Assembly (NCBI RefSeq): GCF_905397275.1
Contig: NZ_CAJPUY010000030.1
Span: forward strand, 1-61,737
From: Cupriavidus yeoncheonensis
GTDB taxonomy: Bacteria; Pseudomonadota; Gammaproteobacteria; Burkholderiales; Burkholderiaceae
Length of the DNA: 61,737 nucleotides
Direction of reading: 5' to 3'
The notes under the pieces are model-generated. The model did not search any database. It was not told where the DNA came from and saw only the letters and a program-made list of their open reading frames with translations. Position 1 is the stretch's first letter; the number at the start of each line of letters is the position of its first letter. This document shows, in pieces, positions 34,526 through 42,882 of this stretch. The translations under genes were made by a program, and so were the position numbers.

Positions 34526-34564
34526 CATTGATGTCGATCATAATCAAAACTCTTGACATCAATG
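34526..34564. promoter_or_regulatory. Inverted repeat and divergent promoters for tetR and OYE gene
   Basis: Arms CATTGATGTC (34526-34535) and GACATCAATG (34555-34564) are perfect 10-bp inverted repeats 19 bp apart. A minus-strand promoter TTGATT, 16-bp spacer, TATAGT overlaps the arms and points to tetR. TTGACA at 34553 points to the OYE gene, though no good -10 at 17 bp follows. Likely the TetR operator. Confidence 0.6.
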
Positions 34565-34635
34565 ATTACGCTCATCATCATTATAAGTGCACATCCCACT
34601 CTTCCGATCTCACACGTCCACCCAACAGGCACAAC

Positions 34636-35730
34636 ATGCCCGATAAGACACTTCTAGAACCCTATTCCCTCGGCTCCCTGACGCTGGCAAACCGCGTCGT
34701 CATGGCCCCGCTGACCCGCAACCGCGCTGGCGCTGGCCTGGTACCCAGCGACTTGGCCGCCACTTACTACGCCCAGCGCGCGTCCGCGGGCCTGCTGATC
34801 ACCGAAGCTACGCAGGTTTCAGCGCAGGCCCAGGGCTACCAGGACACTCCCGGCCTGTACACGCAAGAGCAGATCGACGGCTGGCGCAAGGTCACCGACG
34901 CCGTACACGCCAAGGGTGGGCGGATCTTCGTGCAGTTGTGGCACGTCGGCCGTGTCTCGCATGTGGCCCTGCAGCCAGGGGGAGTCGCCCCGGTCGCGCC
35001 CTCGGCCATCCGCGCCGTGACCAAGACGTTCGTCAACAACGGCTTTGCGGACGTGTCCGAACCGCGCGCGCTGGCACTCAATGAATTGCCGGGAATCGTG
35101 AGCGACTTCCGCCAGGCCGCGGCCAACGCGATCGCTGCTGGCTTCGACGGCGTGGAGATCCACGGTGCCAACGGCTACCTGCTGGAGCAATTCATCAAGG
35201 ACGGTGCCAACCAGCGCACCGACGCCTACGGTGGCTCCGTCGAGAACCGTGCGCGCTTGCTGCTGGAAGTCGTCGCCGCCGTGGCAAAGGAAATCGGTGC
35301 CGAACGCACCGGCGTACGCATCTCGCCGGTTTCGCCGGCTAACGCTATCTCCTGCAGCGACCCGCAGCCGCAGTACGACTACATCGCCGAGCAGCTCAGC
35401 GCACTAGGCATCGTCTACCTGCATGTCGTCGAGGGCGCCACCGGCGGCCCGCGCGACGTGGCCCCCTTCGACTACGACGCGCTGCGCAGCCGCTTCAAGC
35501 AAACCTACCTGGCCAACAACGGTTATGACCTGGCACTGGCGAGCGCCCGGCTCGCCGAGGGCAAAGCGGACTTGTTTGCCTTCGGCCGCCCGTTCATCAG
35601 CAATCCAGATCTCGTCGAGCGCCTGAAGAGCGGCGCGCCACTCGCGGCGCTGAACCCGGCCACGCTCTACGGCGGCGGCGCCGAGGGCTACACCGACTAC
35701 CCCACGCTGGCCGACGCCAGCGCCGAGTAA
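34636..35730 (+). CDS. Old yellow enzyme family alkene reductase, 364 aa
   Basis: FMN TIM-barrel ene-reductase that uses NAD(P)H to reduce activated C=C bonds or nitro esters. It starts MPDKTLLEPYSLGSLTLANRVVMAPLTRNRA, then QLWHVGR, the substrate-binding EIHGANGYLLEQF (His/Asn pair), and DAYGGSVENRARLL. LFAFGRPFISNPDLVERL is the C-terminal phosphate-binding segment. The frame is open to 34528, but homology starts at the ATG at 34636. First of four plus-strand genes with SDR, hydrolase and quinone-oxidoreductase products; resembles NemA-type detoxification. Confidence 0.93.
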   Translation: MPDKTLLEPYSLGSLTLANRVVMAPLTRNRAGAGLVPSDLAATYYAQRASAGLLITEATQVSAQAQGYQDTPGLYTQEQIDGWRKVTDAVHAKGGRIFVQLWHVGRVSHVALQPGGVAPVAPSAIRAVTKTFVNNGFADVSEPRALALNELPGIVSDFRQAAANAIAAGFDGVEIHGANGYLLEQFIKDGANQRTDAYGGSVENRARLLLEVVAAVAKEIGAERTGVRISPVSPANAISCSDPQPQYDYIAEQLSALGIVYLHVVEGATGGPRDVAPFDYDALRSRFKQTYLANNGYDLALASARLAEGKADLFAFGRPFISNPDLVERLKSGAPLAALNPATLYGGGAEGYTDYPTLADASAE

Positions 35731-35832
35731 GCATCACAACACAGACCTCATCCCGTGCCATTGCGGCCCGGAAATCCCCCTCCGCCCACGCCGGGGCCCG
35801 AAGGGCCTTGAAATGCTCTTGAGAAAACACAC

Positions 35833-36621
35833 ATGACCAGCAATACCACCGTCCTTATCACCGGCGCTTCCAGCGGCATCGGCGCCACCTACGCCGAGCG
35901 CTTCGCGCGGCGTGGCCACGACCTCGTGCTGGTCGCGCGCGACAAGTCGCGGCTGGACGCGCTCGCCGCGCATCTGCGCAAGGAAACCAATGTCGCCGTC
36001 GACGTACTCCAGGCCGACCTGACTCAGGCGGCCGATTTGGCCACCGTCGAGTCGCGTTTGCGCGCAGATACCAGCATCACCATCCTCATCAACAATGCCG
36101 GCATCGCCCAATCGGGCGGCTTCGTCGAGCAGACCGCCGACAGCATCGAACGCCTGATCACGCTCAACACCACCGCCCTGACGCGGCTGGCCGCAGCGAT
36201 CGCCCCGCGCCTGGCGCAAGCCGGCGAAGGCGCGATCGTCAACATCGGCTCGGTCGTTGGCCTGGCGCCGGAGTTCGGCATGTCGGTCTACGGTGCGACC
36301 AAGGCTTTCGTGCTGTTCCTGTCGCAGGGCCTGAGTCTGGAGCTCTCGCCCAGGGGCGTCTACGTGCAGACGGTGCTGCCTGCGGCTACACGCACCGAGA
36401 TCTGGGCGCGCGCCGGCATTGACCTCAATACGCTGCCCGAGGTGATGGAAGTCGGCGAGCTGGTCGACGCAGCGCTGGTTGGATTCGACCGGCGCGAGTT
36501 GGTCACCATCCCGCCGCTGCACGAAGCTGCGCGCTGGGACGCGCTGGATGGCGCACGCCAGGGGCTGCTCTCAGACATTCGGCAGGCGCTCGCCGCCGAG
36601 CGCTATCGGGCGACTTCCTGA
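35833..36621 (+). CDS. SDR-family oxidoreductase, 262 aa
   Basis: Classical SDR: VLITGASSGIGATYAERF (residues 7-24), NNAGIAQSGG, Ser in NIGSVVG, and YGATK as YxxxK. Length and motifs are complete. This type (ASSGIGxxYAxxxAxRGHDLVLVARxxxRL) includes broad-specificity ketone and aldehyde reductases. It lies about 100 bp after the OYE gene and probably shares its TetR control. Confidence 0.92.
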   Translation: MTSNTTVLITGASSGIGATYAERFARRGHDLVLVARDKSRLDALAAHLRKETNVAVDVLQADLTQAADLATVESRLRADTSITILINNAGIAQSGGFVEQTADSIERLITLNTTALTRLAAAIAPRLAQAGEGAIVNIGSVVGLAPEFGMSVYGATKAFVLFLSQGLSLELSPRGVYVQTVLPAATRTEIWARAGIDLNTLPEVMEVGELVDAALVGFDRRELVTIPPLHEAARWDALDGARQGLLSDIRQALAAERYRATS

Positions 36622-36725
36622 GCCCGGAAGCTTCTGCGGGAGCTTGAGCATCGTGACTATCTTGCCGTCATGCCCTGCGACATCGACACTCGTCCCCGCG
36701 CCGAACAGGACCCAGGGAGTCAACA

Positions 36726-37589
36726 ATGACCCGTTCCGAAGTGCGTACCGAATCGGGCGCGTCTTACGTCCATGCGCCGAACCGCTCCATCGACGTCGCC
36801 GGAACTGCCTTCGCCTATCGCGAAATTGGCCCAGGCGGCGGAGTACCTCTTATCCTGCTCAACCATTGGGGTGCGGTCCTGGACAACTTCGACCAGAGGA
36901 TCATCGATGGCCTTTCCGGCCGGCATCGCGTCGTCGCCATCGACTACCGGGGAATCGGCGCGTCTGGCGGTACAGCACCGGTGACGGTCGAGGAGATGGC
37001 GCTTGACATCATCGCCGTGATCCGCGCGCTGGGCTTTGCACAAGTCGACCTGCTCGGCTTCTCGCTAGGCGGCTTCGTGGCACAGGACGTAGTGATGAAA
37101 GCTCCCGCCCTGGTGCGCAAGCTCATCCTCACCGGCACGGGGCCGGCCGGAGGCTGGGGTATCGATCAGGTGGGAGTAGTCTCCTGGCCGTTGATACTCA
37201 AGGGACTGCTCACGCTACGCGATCCCAAGTACTACCTGTTTTTCACCTCGACGGCCAATGGCCGACGCGCCGCGGGCGCCTTCCTGAAGCGGCTGAAAGA
37301 ACGCAAGTCCAATCGCGTCAAAGGCCCCACGCCCAGCGCCTTCCTGCGCCAGCTCCGGGCGATCAAGGCATGGGGCCGGCGGGCCCCCCAGGACCTGAGC
37401 CGCGTCCGTGCGCCGGTCCTGATCGCCAACGGTGACAACGACATCATGGTGCCCACCGCACTCAGCCACGATATGGCCCGCCGGATTCCAGATGCGCAGT
37501 TGATCATCTACGAGGACGCCGGGCATGGCGGCATCTTCCAGTACCACACCGACTTTGTGTCGAAGGCCTTGGCATTCCTCACTGAATGA
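36726..37589 (+). CDS. Alpha/beta-fold hydrolase, 287 aa
   Basis: The nucleophile elbow is GFSLGGF at about residues 113-119, with Asp in ANGDNDIMVP and His in DAGHGGIFQYH completing the triad. The oxyanion HWG region is at LNHWGAV. The form matches bacterial esterases/epoxide-hydrolase-like proteins that accompany quinone reductases in Burkholderiaceae. Cytoplasmic, no signal peptide. Substrate unknown. It is third in the OYE gene group. Confidence 0.9.
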   Translation: MTRSEVRTESGASYVHAPNRSIDVAGTAFAYREIGPGGGVPLILLNHWGAVLDNFDQRIIDGLSGRHRVVAIDYRGIGASGGTAPVTVEEMALDIIAVIRALGFAQVDLLGFSLGGFVAQDVVMKAPALVRKLILTGTGPAGGWGIDQVGVVSWPLILKGLLTLRDPKYYLFFTSTANGRRAAGAFLKRLKERKSNRVKGPTPSAFLRQLRAIKAWGRRAPQDLSRVRAPVLIANGDNDIMVPTALSHDMARRIPDAQLIIYEDAGHGGIFQYHTDFVSKALAFLTE

Positions 37590-37753
37590 CGCAATGGCAC
37601 TCCCATTTCCCTACAACAGACCGGACCACGTCCAGGAGAGTCCTGCCATGTCCATCGCGAAACTCGAACCCTGATTCAGCGCGCGGGTCCGGGCGGAATG
37701 AGCGCAATCGCAATTCCGCCAACACTAGCGCTCAGAAGAAAGAACCTAAACCC

Positions 37754-38755
37754 ATGAAAGCCTTCATCATCAATCGTTACGGCAAGCAAGAGAGCGGCCA
37801 GATCGCCGAAATGCCGGAGCCCGAACTGCGTGACGATGACGTCCTGATCCAGATCCACGCGGCGGGTGTCAATGCACTGGACTCGAAGATCAGGAGCGGC
37901 GAATTCAAGCTGGTCCTTCCCTATCGATTGCCCCTAATCCTTGGCAACGACGTGGCCGGCACGGTCGTGCGGGTCGGCCCCCGTGTGAGCCGTTTCAAGC
38001 CGGGCGACGAGGTTTATGGCCGTCCCGATCAGGACCGCATCGGCACCTTTGCCGAATTCATCGCGGTCAAGGAGGAAGCGCTGGCACGCAAGCCTGCAAA
38101 CCTGTCCATGGAGGAAGCCGCTTCCATCCCCCTGGTCGCGTTGACCGCCTGGCAAGTGCTGGTCGAAGTTGCAAAGCTGAAGCAGGGGCAGAAGGTGCTG
38201 ATCCAGGCGGGCTCTGGCGGCGTGGGCACCATCGCCATCCAGTTGGCCAAGCATCTGGGTGCCTTCGTTGCCACCACCACAAGCACGGAAAATGTCGAGT
38301 GGGTCAAGACGCTAGGCGCGGACGTCGTCATCGACTACAAGAAGCAGGACTTCGCAACCGAGCTGCGCGACTACGATGTGGTGCTGAACAGCCTCGGAAG
38401 CGACGAGCTGGAAAAGTCGCTGCAGGTGCTTAAGCCAGGCGGACACCTCATCTCCATTTCCGGTCCGCCCACACCCGAGTTTGGGGTCGAGCAGGGATTG
38501 GCCTGGCCGCTGAAGCTGGTGCTGCGCCTGCTGAGCCACGGCATCAGGAAGAAGGCCAAGCAGCGTGGCGTCACCTACGCGTTCGTATTCATGCGCGCCG
38601 AAGGAAACCAACTGCGCGAGATCACCTCGCTGATCGAGTCGGGATCCATCCGCCCGATTGTGGATCGCGTGTTCCCTCTCGACGCGGCGGCAAATGCTCT
38701 GACCTACGTCGATCTAGGACGCGCCAAGGGCAAGGTCGTCGTCAAGGTGAAATAG
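37754..38755 (+). CDS. NADP-dependent quinone-oxidoreductase-like MDR protein, 333 aa
   Basis: Zinc-free medium-chain dehydrogenase of the QOR type: an N-terminal GroES-like fold with PLILGNDVAGTVVRVG, then a Rossmann domain with VLIQAGSGGVGTIAIQLAKHLGA. The catalytic zinc ligands of alcohol dehydrogenases are absent. I use the ATG at 37754 (MKAFIINRYG); the open frame upstream is not family-like. It reduces quinones or enones with NADPH. Last gene of the group. Confidence 0.9.
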   Translation: MKAFIINRYGKQESGQIAEMPEPELRDDDVLIQIHAAGVNALDSKIRSGEFKLVLPYRLPLILGNDVAGTVVRVGPRVSRFKPGDEVYGRPDQDRIGTFAEFIAVKEEALARKPANLSMEEAASIPLVALTAWQVLVEVAKLKQGQKVLIQAGSGGVGTIAIQLAKHLGAFVATTTSTENVEWVKTLGADVVIDYKKQDFATELRDYDVVLNSLGSDELEKSLQVLKPGGHLISISGPPTPEFGVEQGLAWPLKLVLRLLSHGIRKKAKQRGVTYAFVFMRAEGNQLREITSLIESGSIRPIVDRVFPLDAAANALTYVDLGRAKGKVVVKVK

Positions 38756-39318
38756 ACGCGAGCAGACCGAGCTTGGACATTTCGCCTGGCACTATGCGTT
38801 TCGACACTTCCGCCATCGCAGCCCTGCTTTCGCCCCCTCAAGATCGCCATGAGAGCTCCCTCTCGATCATCACAGGCAGTATCTGGCAGCGCCGCTCCAG
38901 TTGCGCGGGCCTGGTAGAAGGCTTGTGTCTTGGAAAAACTGGGACAGCAATTCCTACTCTCACTCCTTGCACAGCCGGCAACTTCCTCCCGTGGTTGCCC
39001 TTGCCTTGTCCGTTCCTGCCAATAGGTGCCTAGCGGGTCTGCCTCGATAAGGATTTCGCGAGGTAGACCGACCAGAAATAATGGGAGTGCCGATGGTAGC
39101 GCACACATCTTCACGGCAAACAGGCGAACTCGGTCGGCTGCATCGGACGGTAAAACCAAGCGCCCGGAGGATGTCGGTGCTTCGAGTAAAGCTGGCCAAG
39201 TTGGGGCCGGTTTGAAATGAAAAGGAGCGGGACCGGTGCTTTGGAGCGAACGCTTCTTCCCGGCTTACCCGTAAAACTTGCGCAAAGCTCGCGTACGTCT
39301 GAGGTCAGGCGTCCCATT
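38756..39318. other. No gene recognised
   Basis: About 560 bp between convergent genes. No supported frame; the terminator of the tannase-family gene begins at its right end. Confidence 0.45.
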
Positions 39319-39353
39319 AAAAAAAATGCCTAGCGCTAATCCTAGCGCTAGGC
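39319..39353 (-). terminator. Rho-independent terminator of the tannase-family gene
   Basis: A perfect 11-bp stem GCCTAGCGCTA / TAGCGCTAGGC (39328-39338 and 39343-39353) with a 4-nt loop. Read on the minus strand it is followed by A then eight Ts (39326-39319). It lies about 100 bp after the tannase-family stop. Confidence 0.85.
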
Positions 39354-39455
39354 GACGAAGGTCTTAAGGCCTCGAACAAGTATGATTGAGTGTCTTGACC
39401 TTTGAGTCGCGGCGCCGAAACGTCTCGCCGCGGGAGAGTTCAACTTGTTTCCATG

Positions 39456-41177
39456 CTATTGCGTGCAGGTAAAGCTTGCAGCGGAATTCACGTCGCCACT
39501 AATGTACTTGGGCCACGCCGGATACTCGCAGAGCGGGCGGGTACGGCCCGCAGTTGCCCCGTTCAAGTCTGTGATGACGAGTTTGTTAGGCGGATTTCCG
39601 CTCGTAACCCAATTGTCAAGGACAGTCAGGGCGTCATAGCCACCTTCGAATTGGCCGCCAAAACCGTGGGCACCCCCTGGCACCAAATAGAACTTCACGA
39701 ACTCGCCTACGGTTGCTTGTCCATATCGCGTCACTAGCCGATTGTAGTAATCGATCGACATTTGGGCGGGGATGAACTGATCCGACTGTCCGTGCTGAAG
39801 AATTAACTTTCCGCCTCGTTGTTTGAATGTCGTCAAGTCGGTGCTTGTAGCATCCACCATGTTGCTGACCGCTTGCGTCCGTGCCGTCAGGGCGCCGGGG
39901 TCGGAAAAGTCAAACGACATGATGTCTACAAGCTGGGTGCGGGCGATCGCGAAATTCACAAGCGCGTTCGGGAACGCGTAGAAGAACGATGCCTGGCCCG
40001 AGGCAGGATCCGATACCGCCGCTGCCGGGGAAAGTCCCAAGGGGGGAAAATAATAGGAGTTCCAAAAATCGGTGCCCGAGAGAATATTGTAACCAGCGAT
40101 GGTGCGGATTCCGTTAGCAAAATCAAACTTGGTTGCCAATGGTGTAGCCATGGTGTTTACGGTATTGAGTTGTGCGTCGGACAGACAAGTGTCGCCAGTA
40201 TCTGCCCCCCCTGCACACCGCAATGTCGACGGATCGAAGCTGCATGCCCCCGGATTGCTGATGATGCCATCCGTCGCTCCGTCAAGGGCATCGCATTGGG
40301 TCATCACAGCCGCCGTGAGAACCTTCGCCTTTGCCGATGTAATGAATCCTCCGGGCGCGAGCGAGGCTTTCGAGACCCGTCCCATGGCAAATGAGAGCCC
40401 TAGAAGCTCGCTGGCCGGGAAAGTTGAAATTACCCCATCGTAGTCTGCGGGATATCGTTGAGCAGCAACCAAGCCTTGCCTTCCCCCTCCCGAACCACCA
40501 ACGTAGTAGCTGTGAGCGAACGACTTGCCATAGCGGGTTCGTGCAAGATATGCCGCGACGTCGTGAGTCTTTTTGACGTGTTCACCTGCGTAGTTGGCCA
40601 GCGCTTCATCGTTCTTCAAGAACGTGCCTTCAGAGGCGTTTCCTTGGTGTCCGCTATCACTCCCCAGTGTCACGAATCCCCGAGCCAACGGGGTCTTGAC
40701 CGTTTTTAGTTCTCCCAAGAAGGACAGCGAGGAAGTAGCGTAACCAGTAGTCGTCGGAATGGTGCCGTCCAGACCGCCACCACCAAAGTGGACAGATTTC
40801 TCATTCCAGTTGCTGGGAAGATCAACTTCAAAACGGATGTCGGGCGCTTGAAAATCGACCGGATGAACTTTTCCTAGCACCTTGCAATATTCGCCCGAAA
40901 TATTGCCGGTTTCAGTTGACGCCACCAACGTAGCGCTGGATACCGTTCCGCCCGTCGTGGGAAGACCGATCGCCGAGGCGGGAATTTCGAGGTTCTCAAG
41001 ACCTGCACACATTTCGGCTGCCGTCTTGCTTGGCGTGCTGGGGCTACTTGGCGACGTCGTGGTCGCTGCTGATGAATCCGGCTCACCGTCTCCTCCGCAT
41101 GCCGCAAGCATTGCGGTCGATCCGATTGCAAGAATAATGCCCTTGCGGATCGTGTGTATCAATGCGTGGTACTTCAT
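39456..41177 (-). CDS. Tannase/feruloyl-esterase family lipoprotein, 573 aa
   Basis: Extracytoplasmic serine ester hydrolase. The ATG at 41177 (GAGGAGACAGG upstream) gives a lipoprotein signal ending MLAAC, with lipid-modified Cys27 and a Ser/Thr-rich linker. The triad is visible: Ser229 in YYVGGSGGGRQG, Asp466 in HGQSDQFIP and His504 in VPGGAHGFGG. In tannases, feruloyl esterases and MHETase the motif is CS-D-HC, with a disulfide joining the residues next to Ser and His. Here both Cys are Gly (GS-D-HG). It probably releases an aromatic or hydroxy acid from an ester for uptake. Alone in its unit, with palindromes upstream at 41317 and 41624. Confidence 0.88.
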   Translation of the reverse strand: MKYHALIHTIRKGIILAIGSTAMLAACGGDGEPDSSAATTTSPSSPSTPSKTAAEMCAGLENLEIPASAIGLPTTGGTVSSATLVASTETGNISGEYCKVLGKVHPVDFQAPDIRFEVDLPSNWNEKSVHFGGGGLDGTIPTTTGYATSSLSFLGELKTVKTPLARGFVTLGSDSGHQGNASEGTFLKNDEALANYAGEHVKKTHDVAAYLARTRYGKSFAHSYYVGGSGGGRQGLVAAQRYPADYDGVISTFPASELLGLSFAMGRVSKASLAPGGFITSAKAKVLTAAVMTQCDALDGATDGIISNPGACSFDPSTLRCAGGADTGDTCLSDAQLNTVNTMATPLATKFDFANGIRTIAGYNILSGTDFWNSYYFPPLGLSPAAAVSDPASGQASFFYAFPNALVNFAIARTQLVDIMSFDFSDPGALTARTQAVSNMVDATSTDLTTFKQRGGKLILQHGQSDQFIPAQMSIDYYNRLVTRYGQATVGEFVKFYLVPGGAHGFGGQFEGGYDALTVLDNWVTSGNPPNKLVITDLNGATAGRTRPLCEYPAWPKYISGDVNSAASFTCTQ

Positions 41178-41316
41178 TTGTCCTGTCTCCTCTGATTGTA
41201 TGTAGCAATCGTCAGCCATCCATCTCCGACCCTTGCCTCGCGTGAAGACGCTTCAGTTTTTCGGCTGCTCATCTGGATAGGCGTCAGGCTCAACGCTACC
41301 GCGCGCTGTGGCGCCA

Positions 41317-41338
41317 CATTGTCATGTGTGAGACAGTG
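41317..41338. promoter_or_regulatory. Palindrome CATTGTC-N8-GACAGTG (site a)
   Basis: Near-perfect 22-bp dyad, 140 bp upstream of the tannase-family start. Same pattern as sites at 41624 and 49744. The size and symmetry suit a Crp/Fnr-type dimer; the regulator at 44667 is a candidate. Confidence 0.5.
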
Positions 41339-41623
41339 CGTACGCGTGCGTCAGTGGACTCTGGATCGGAGGCCTCAAGGAGTTGAAAGACCGAAGGAAG
41401 TTGATCGGTGTGGAGAGGTGCGGCACATTCGCCACGAGTGTGAGATGCACTCGGGATCATTGCGTCGAAATTAAGTGCCATACAACGTCGCGACTCGGGC
41501 CCCTATAATTCAGTTGAGCTTGCGCCGGATGACAGTCTCTGGACTTTAGCGACCTCGCGGTTCGGCTAGTCAACAGGGCAATCAGTTTGCGCAGCAGCGA
41601 TTCGCCAAGCCAAATTAGTGTTC

Positions 41624-41645
41624 GACTGTCTCGATCGAGACAATG
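41624..41645. promoter_or_regulatory. Palindrome GACTGTC-N8-GACAATG (site b)
   Basis: Second copy of the dyad; here the centre TCGATCGA is itself palindromic, so the symmetric core TTGTC/CTGTC extends to GTCTCGATCGAGAC. It lies between the tannase-family and TetR genes. Confidence 0.5.
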
Positions 41646-41991
41646 TCTGCCTGCCTCGGAACCACACGAAGGCTGCTTCAGAGTTGTCACGCTTGAGCGA
41701 CGCGACATTCGCATTAGCCCGGCGCTAGGGGTAGCGCAGGGCTACTTCTTCATTTGCACGGACTGGGCTTATCGTAGCAAATTGTGCGGCCGGAGAGCTT
41801 TGGTCACCGAATTCGTTGCGTACGCCACTGCACCCGATATCGATCACGCATATGGCAGCAACGGGTAGGCCTGCCCAAGGGGACACTCGGATGCCTACCA
41901 CGACGCCTCTACGGTGCAGTGGCATAATGTCTGCCACTACGGTTGGCAACGACAATCTCCAACTACTTGAACTGCCGGCTCAACGGATGAC

Positions 41992-42642
41992 ATGGAAGAT
42001 ATTTTGAATCCTCCTCGCGTGCGCATCCGACGCCGCGGCGCCGACAAGCATCCCTTGATCTTGAAAGCTGCTCGCGAGCTCGTGGCCCAGTCAGGGTTTC
42101 GTGAAGCACAGATGACCGTTATAGCGGATGCTGCCGGGATCGCGATCGGAACGCTGTATCGATATTTTCCGTCCAAGACCGAACTCATGGTCGAGGTCGT
42201 CAAGTCGACCGCTCAACGCGAGGTGGACGTGGTCGCAGGCATTGCCATGCGCGACGGGTCCGCCTGTGAAAAGCTTGGCGCCGCTGCGTGGACTTTTGCC
42301 AGCCGTGCGCTGCGTGGCCGAAGACTCGCGCACGCGCTTGTAGCCGAACCTGTAGAGCCGGAAGTGGAGGCTGTCCGTCTGACTTACCACCGTGCGCTTT
42401 CCCGGGTCTTCAAGACAATCATTGAACAGGGCGTAGAAAACCACGAGTTTCCAACGCAGAACGCTGCCGCGTCGGCCGATTGCATTGTCGGCTGCCTGTT
42501 TGAAGGCTTGGTCGCACCGCTGAGCAACGGCGCCGCCGATGCATCCACGTCCCTCAGTTCCCACGCCGCGTCGATCATAACGTTCTGCCTTCGCGGAGTC
42601 GCCGGACGCATGCTCACCTTTCCGCCCATGCCTGCAGGCTAG
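41992..42642 (+). CDS. TetR-family regulator, 216 aa
   Basis: The helix-turn-helix is at about residues 20-66 (HPLILKAARELVAQSGFREAQMTVIADAAGIAIGTLYRYFPSK is the family pattern, with the recognition part IAIGTLYRYF). The C-terminal part is the ligand domain. It lies directly upstream of a CoA ligase whose promoter contains a perfect palindrome CTTAAGTGAA-N7-TTCACTTAAG, and one more half of that palindrome sits between the two genes. It is the likely repressor of the ligase. Confidence 0.9.
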   Translation: MEDILNPPRVRIRRRGADKHPLILKAARELVAQSGFREAQMTVIADAAGIAIGTLYRYFPSKTELMVEVVKSTAQREVDVVAGIAMRDGSACEKLGAAAWTFASRALRGRRLAHALVAEPVEPEVEAVRLTYHRALSRVFKTIIEQGVENHEFPTQNAAASADCIVGCLFEGLVAPLSNGAADASTSLSSHAASIITFCLRGVAGRMLTFPPMPAG

Positions 42643-42685
42643 TCATCGGCCGTCAGTTTCCCAGGATTTAATCCCGAATCATCAT

Positions 42686-42695
42686 TTCACTTAAG
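42686..42695. promoter_or_regulatory. Isolated half-site TTCACTTAAG
   Basis: Identical to one arm of the operator at 42812-42838, about 120 bp upstream of it and 44 bp after the tetR stop. May be an auxiliary binding site. Confidence 0.4.
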
Positions 42696-42784
42696 GGCGG
42701 CACACTGTCGAAATGTAGTCGACTAGACACTTGTGATGCGCGCGCCCTCTTTCCATGCTAGTACTTTCCCTGTGAGCGCAAGGC

Positions 42785-42838
42785 TTGACAGACGTACAGG
42801 TGCAACTTAGGCTTAAGTGAAATCTTGATTCACTTAAG
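42785..42838 (+). promoter_or_regulatory. Ligase promoter with palindromic TetR-type operator
   Basis: TTGACA (42785-42790), 17-bp spacer, TAGGCT (42808-42813). The perfect dyad CTTAAGTGAA / TTCACTTAAG (42812-42821 and 42829-42838, 7 bp apart) overlaps the -10 and start site, so binding would block transcription. Confidence 0.75.
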
Positions 42839-42882
42839 GCCAGCGACTGGACCGACGACCACCCGTGTATGGAGACACACTC

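Larger units (their letters stand above)
41178..41991. other. Long divergent intergenic region with two palindromes
   Basis: About 800 bp between the tannase-family gene and the TetR gene. It holds two copies of a TGTC-N8-GACA palindrome (listed separately). No supported gene. Confidence 0.45.

Noticed and set aside
34599..34610. CTTCCGATCT-containing 12-mer identical to the end of common sequencing adapters, upstream of the old yellow enzyme gene
   Set aside because: A single 12-base match can occur by chance and both flanks read as normal promoter DNA with a sensible palindrome. Read mapping across 34580-34630 would settle it.
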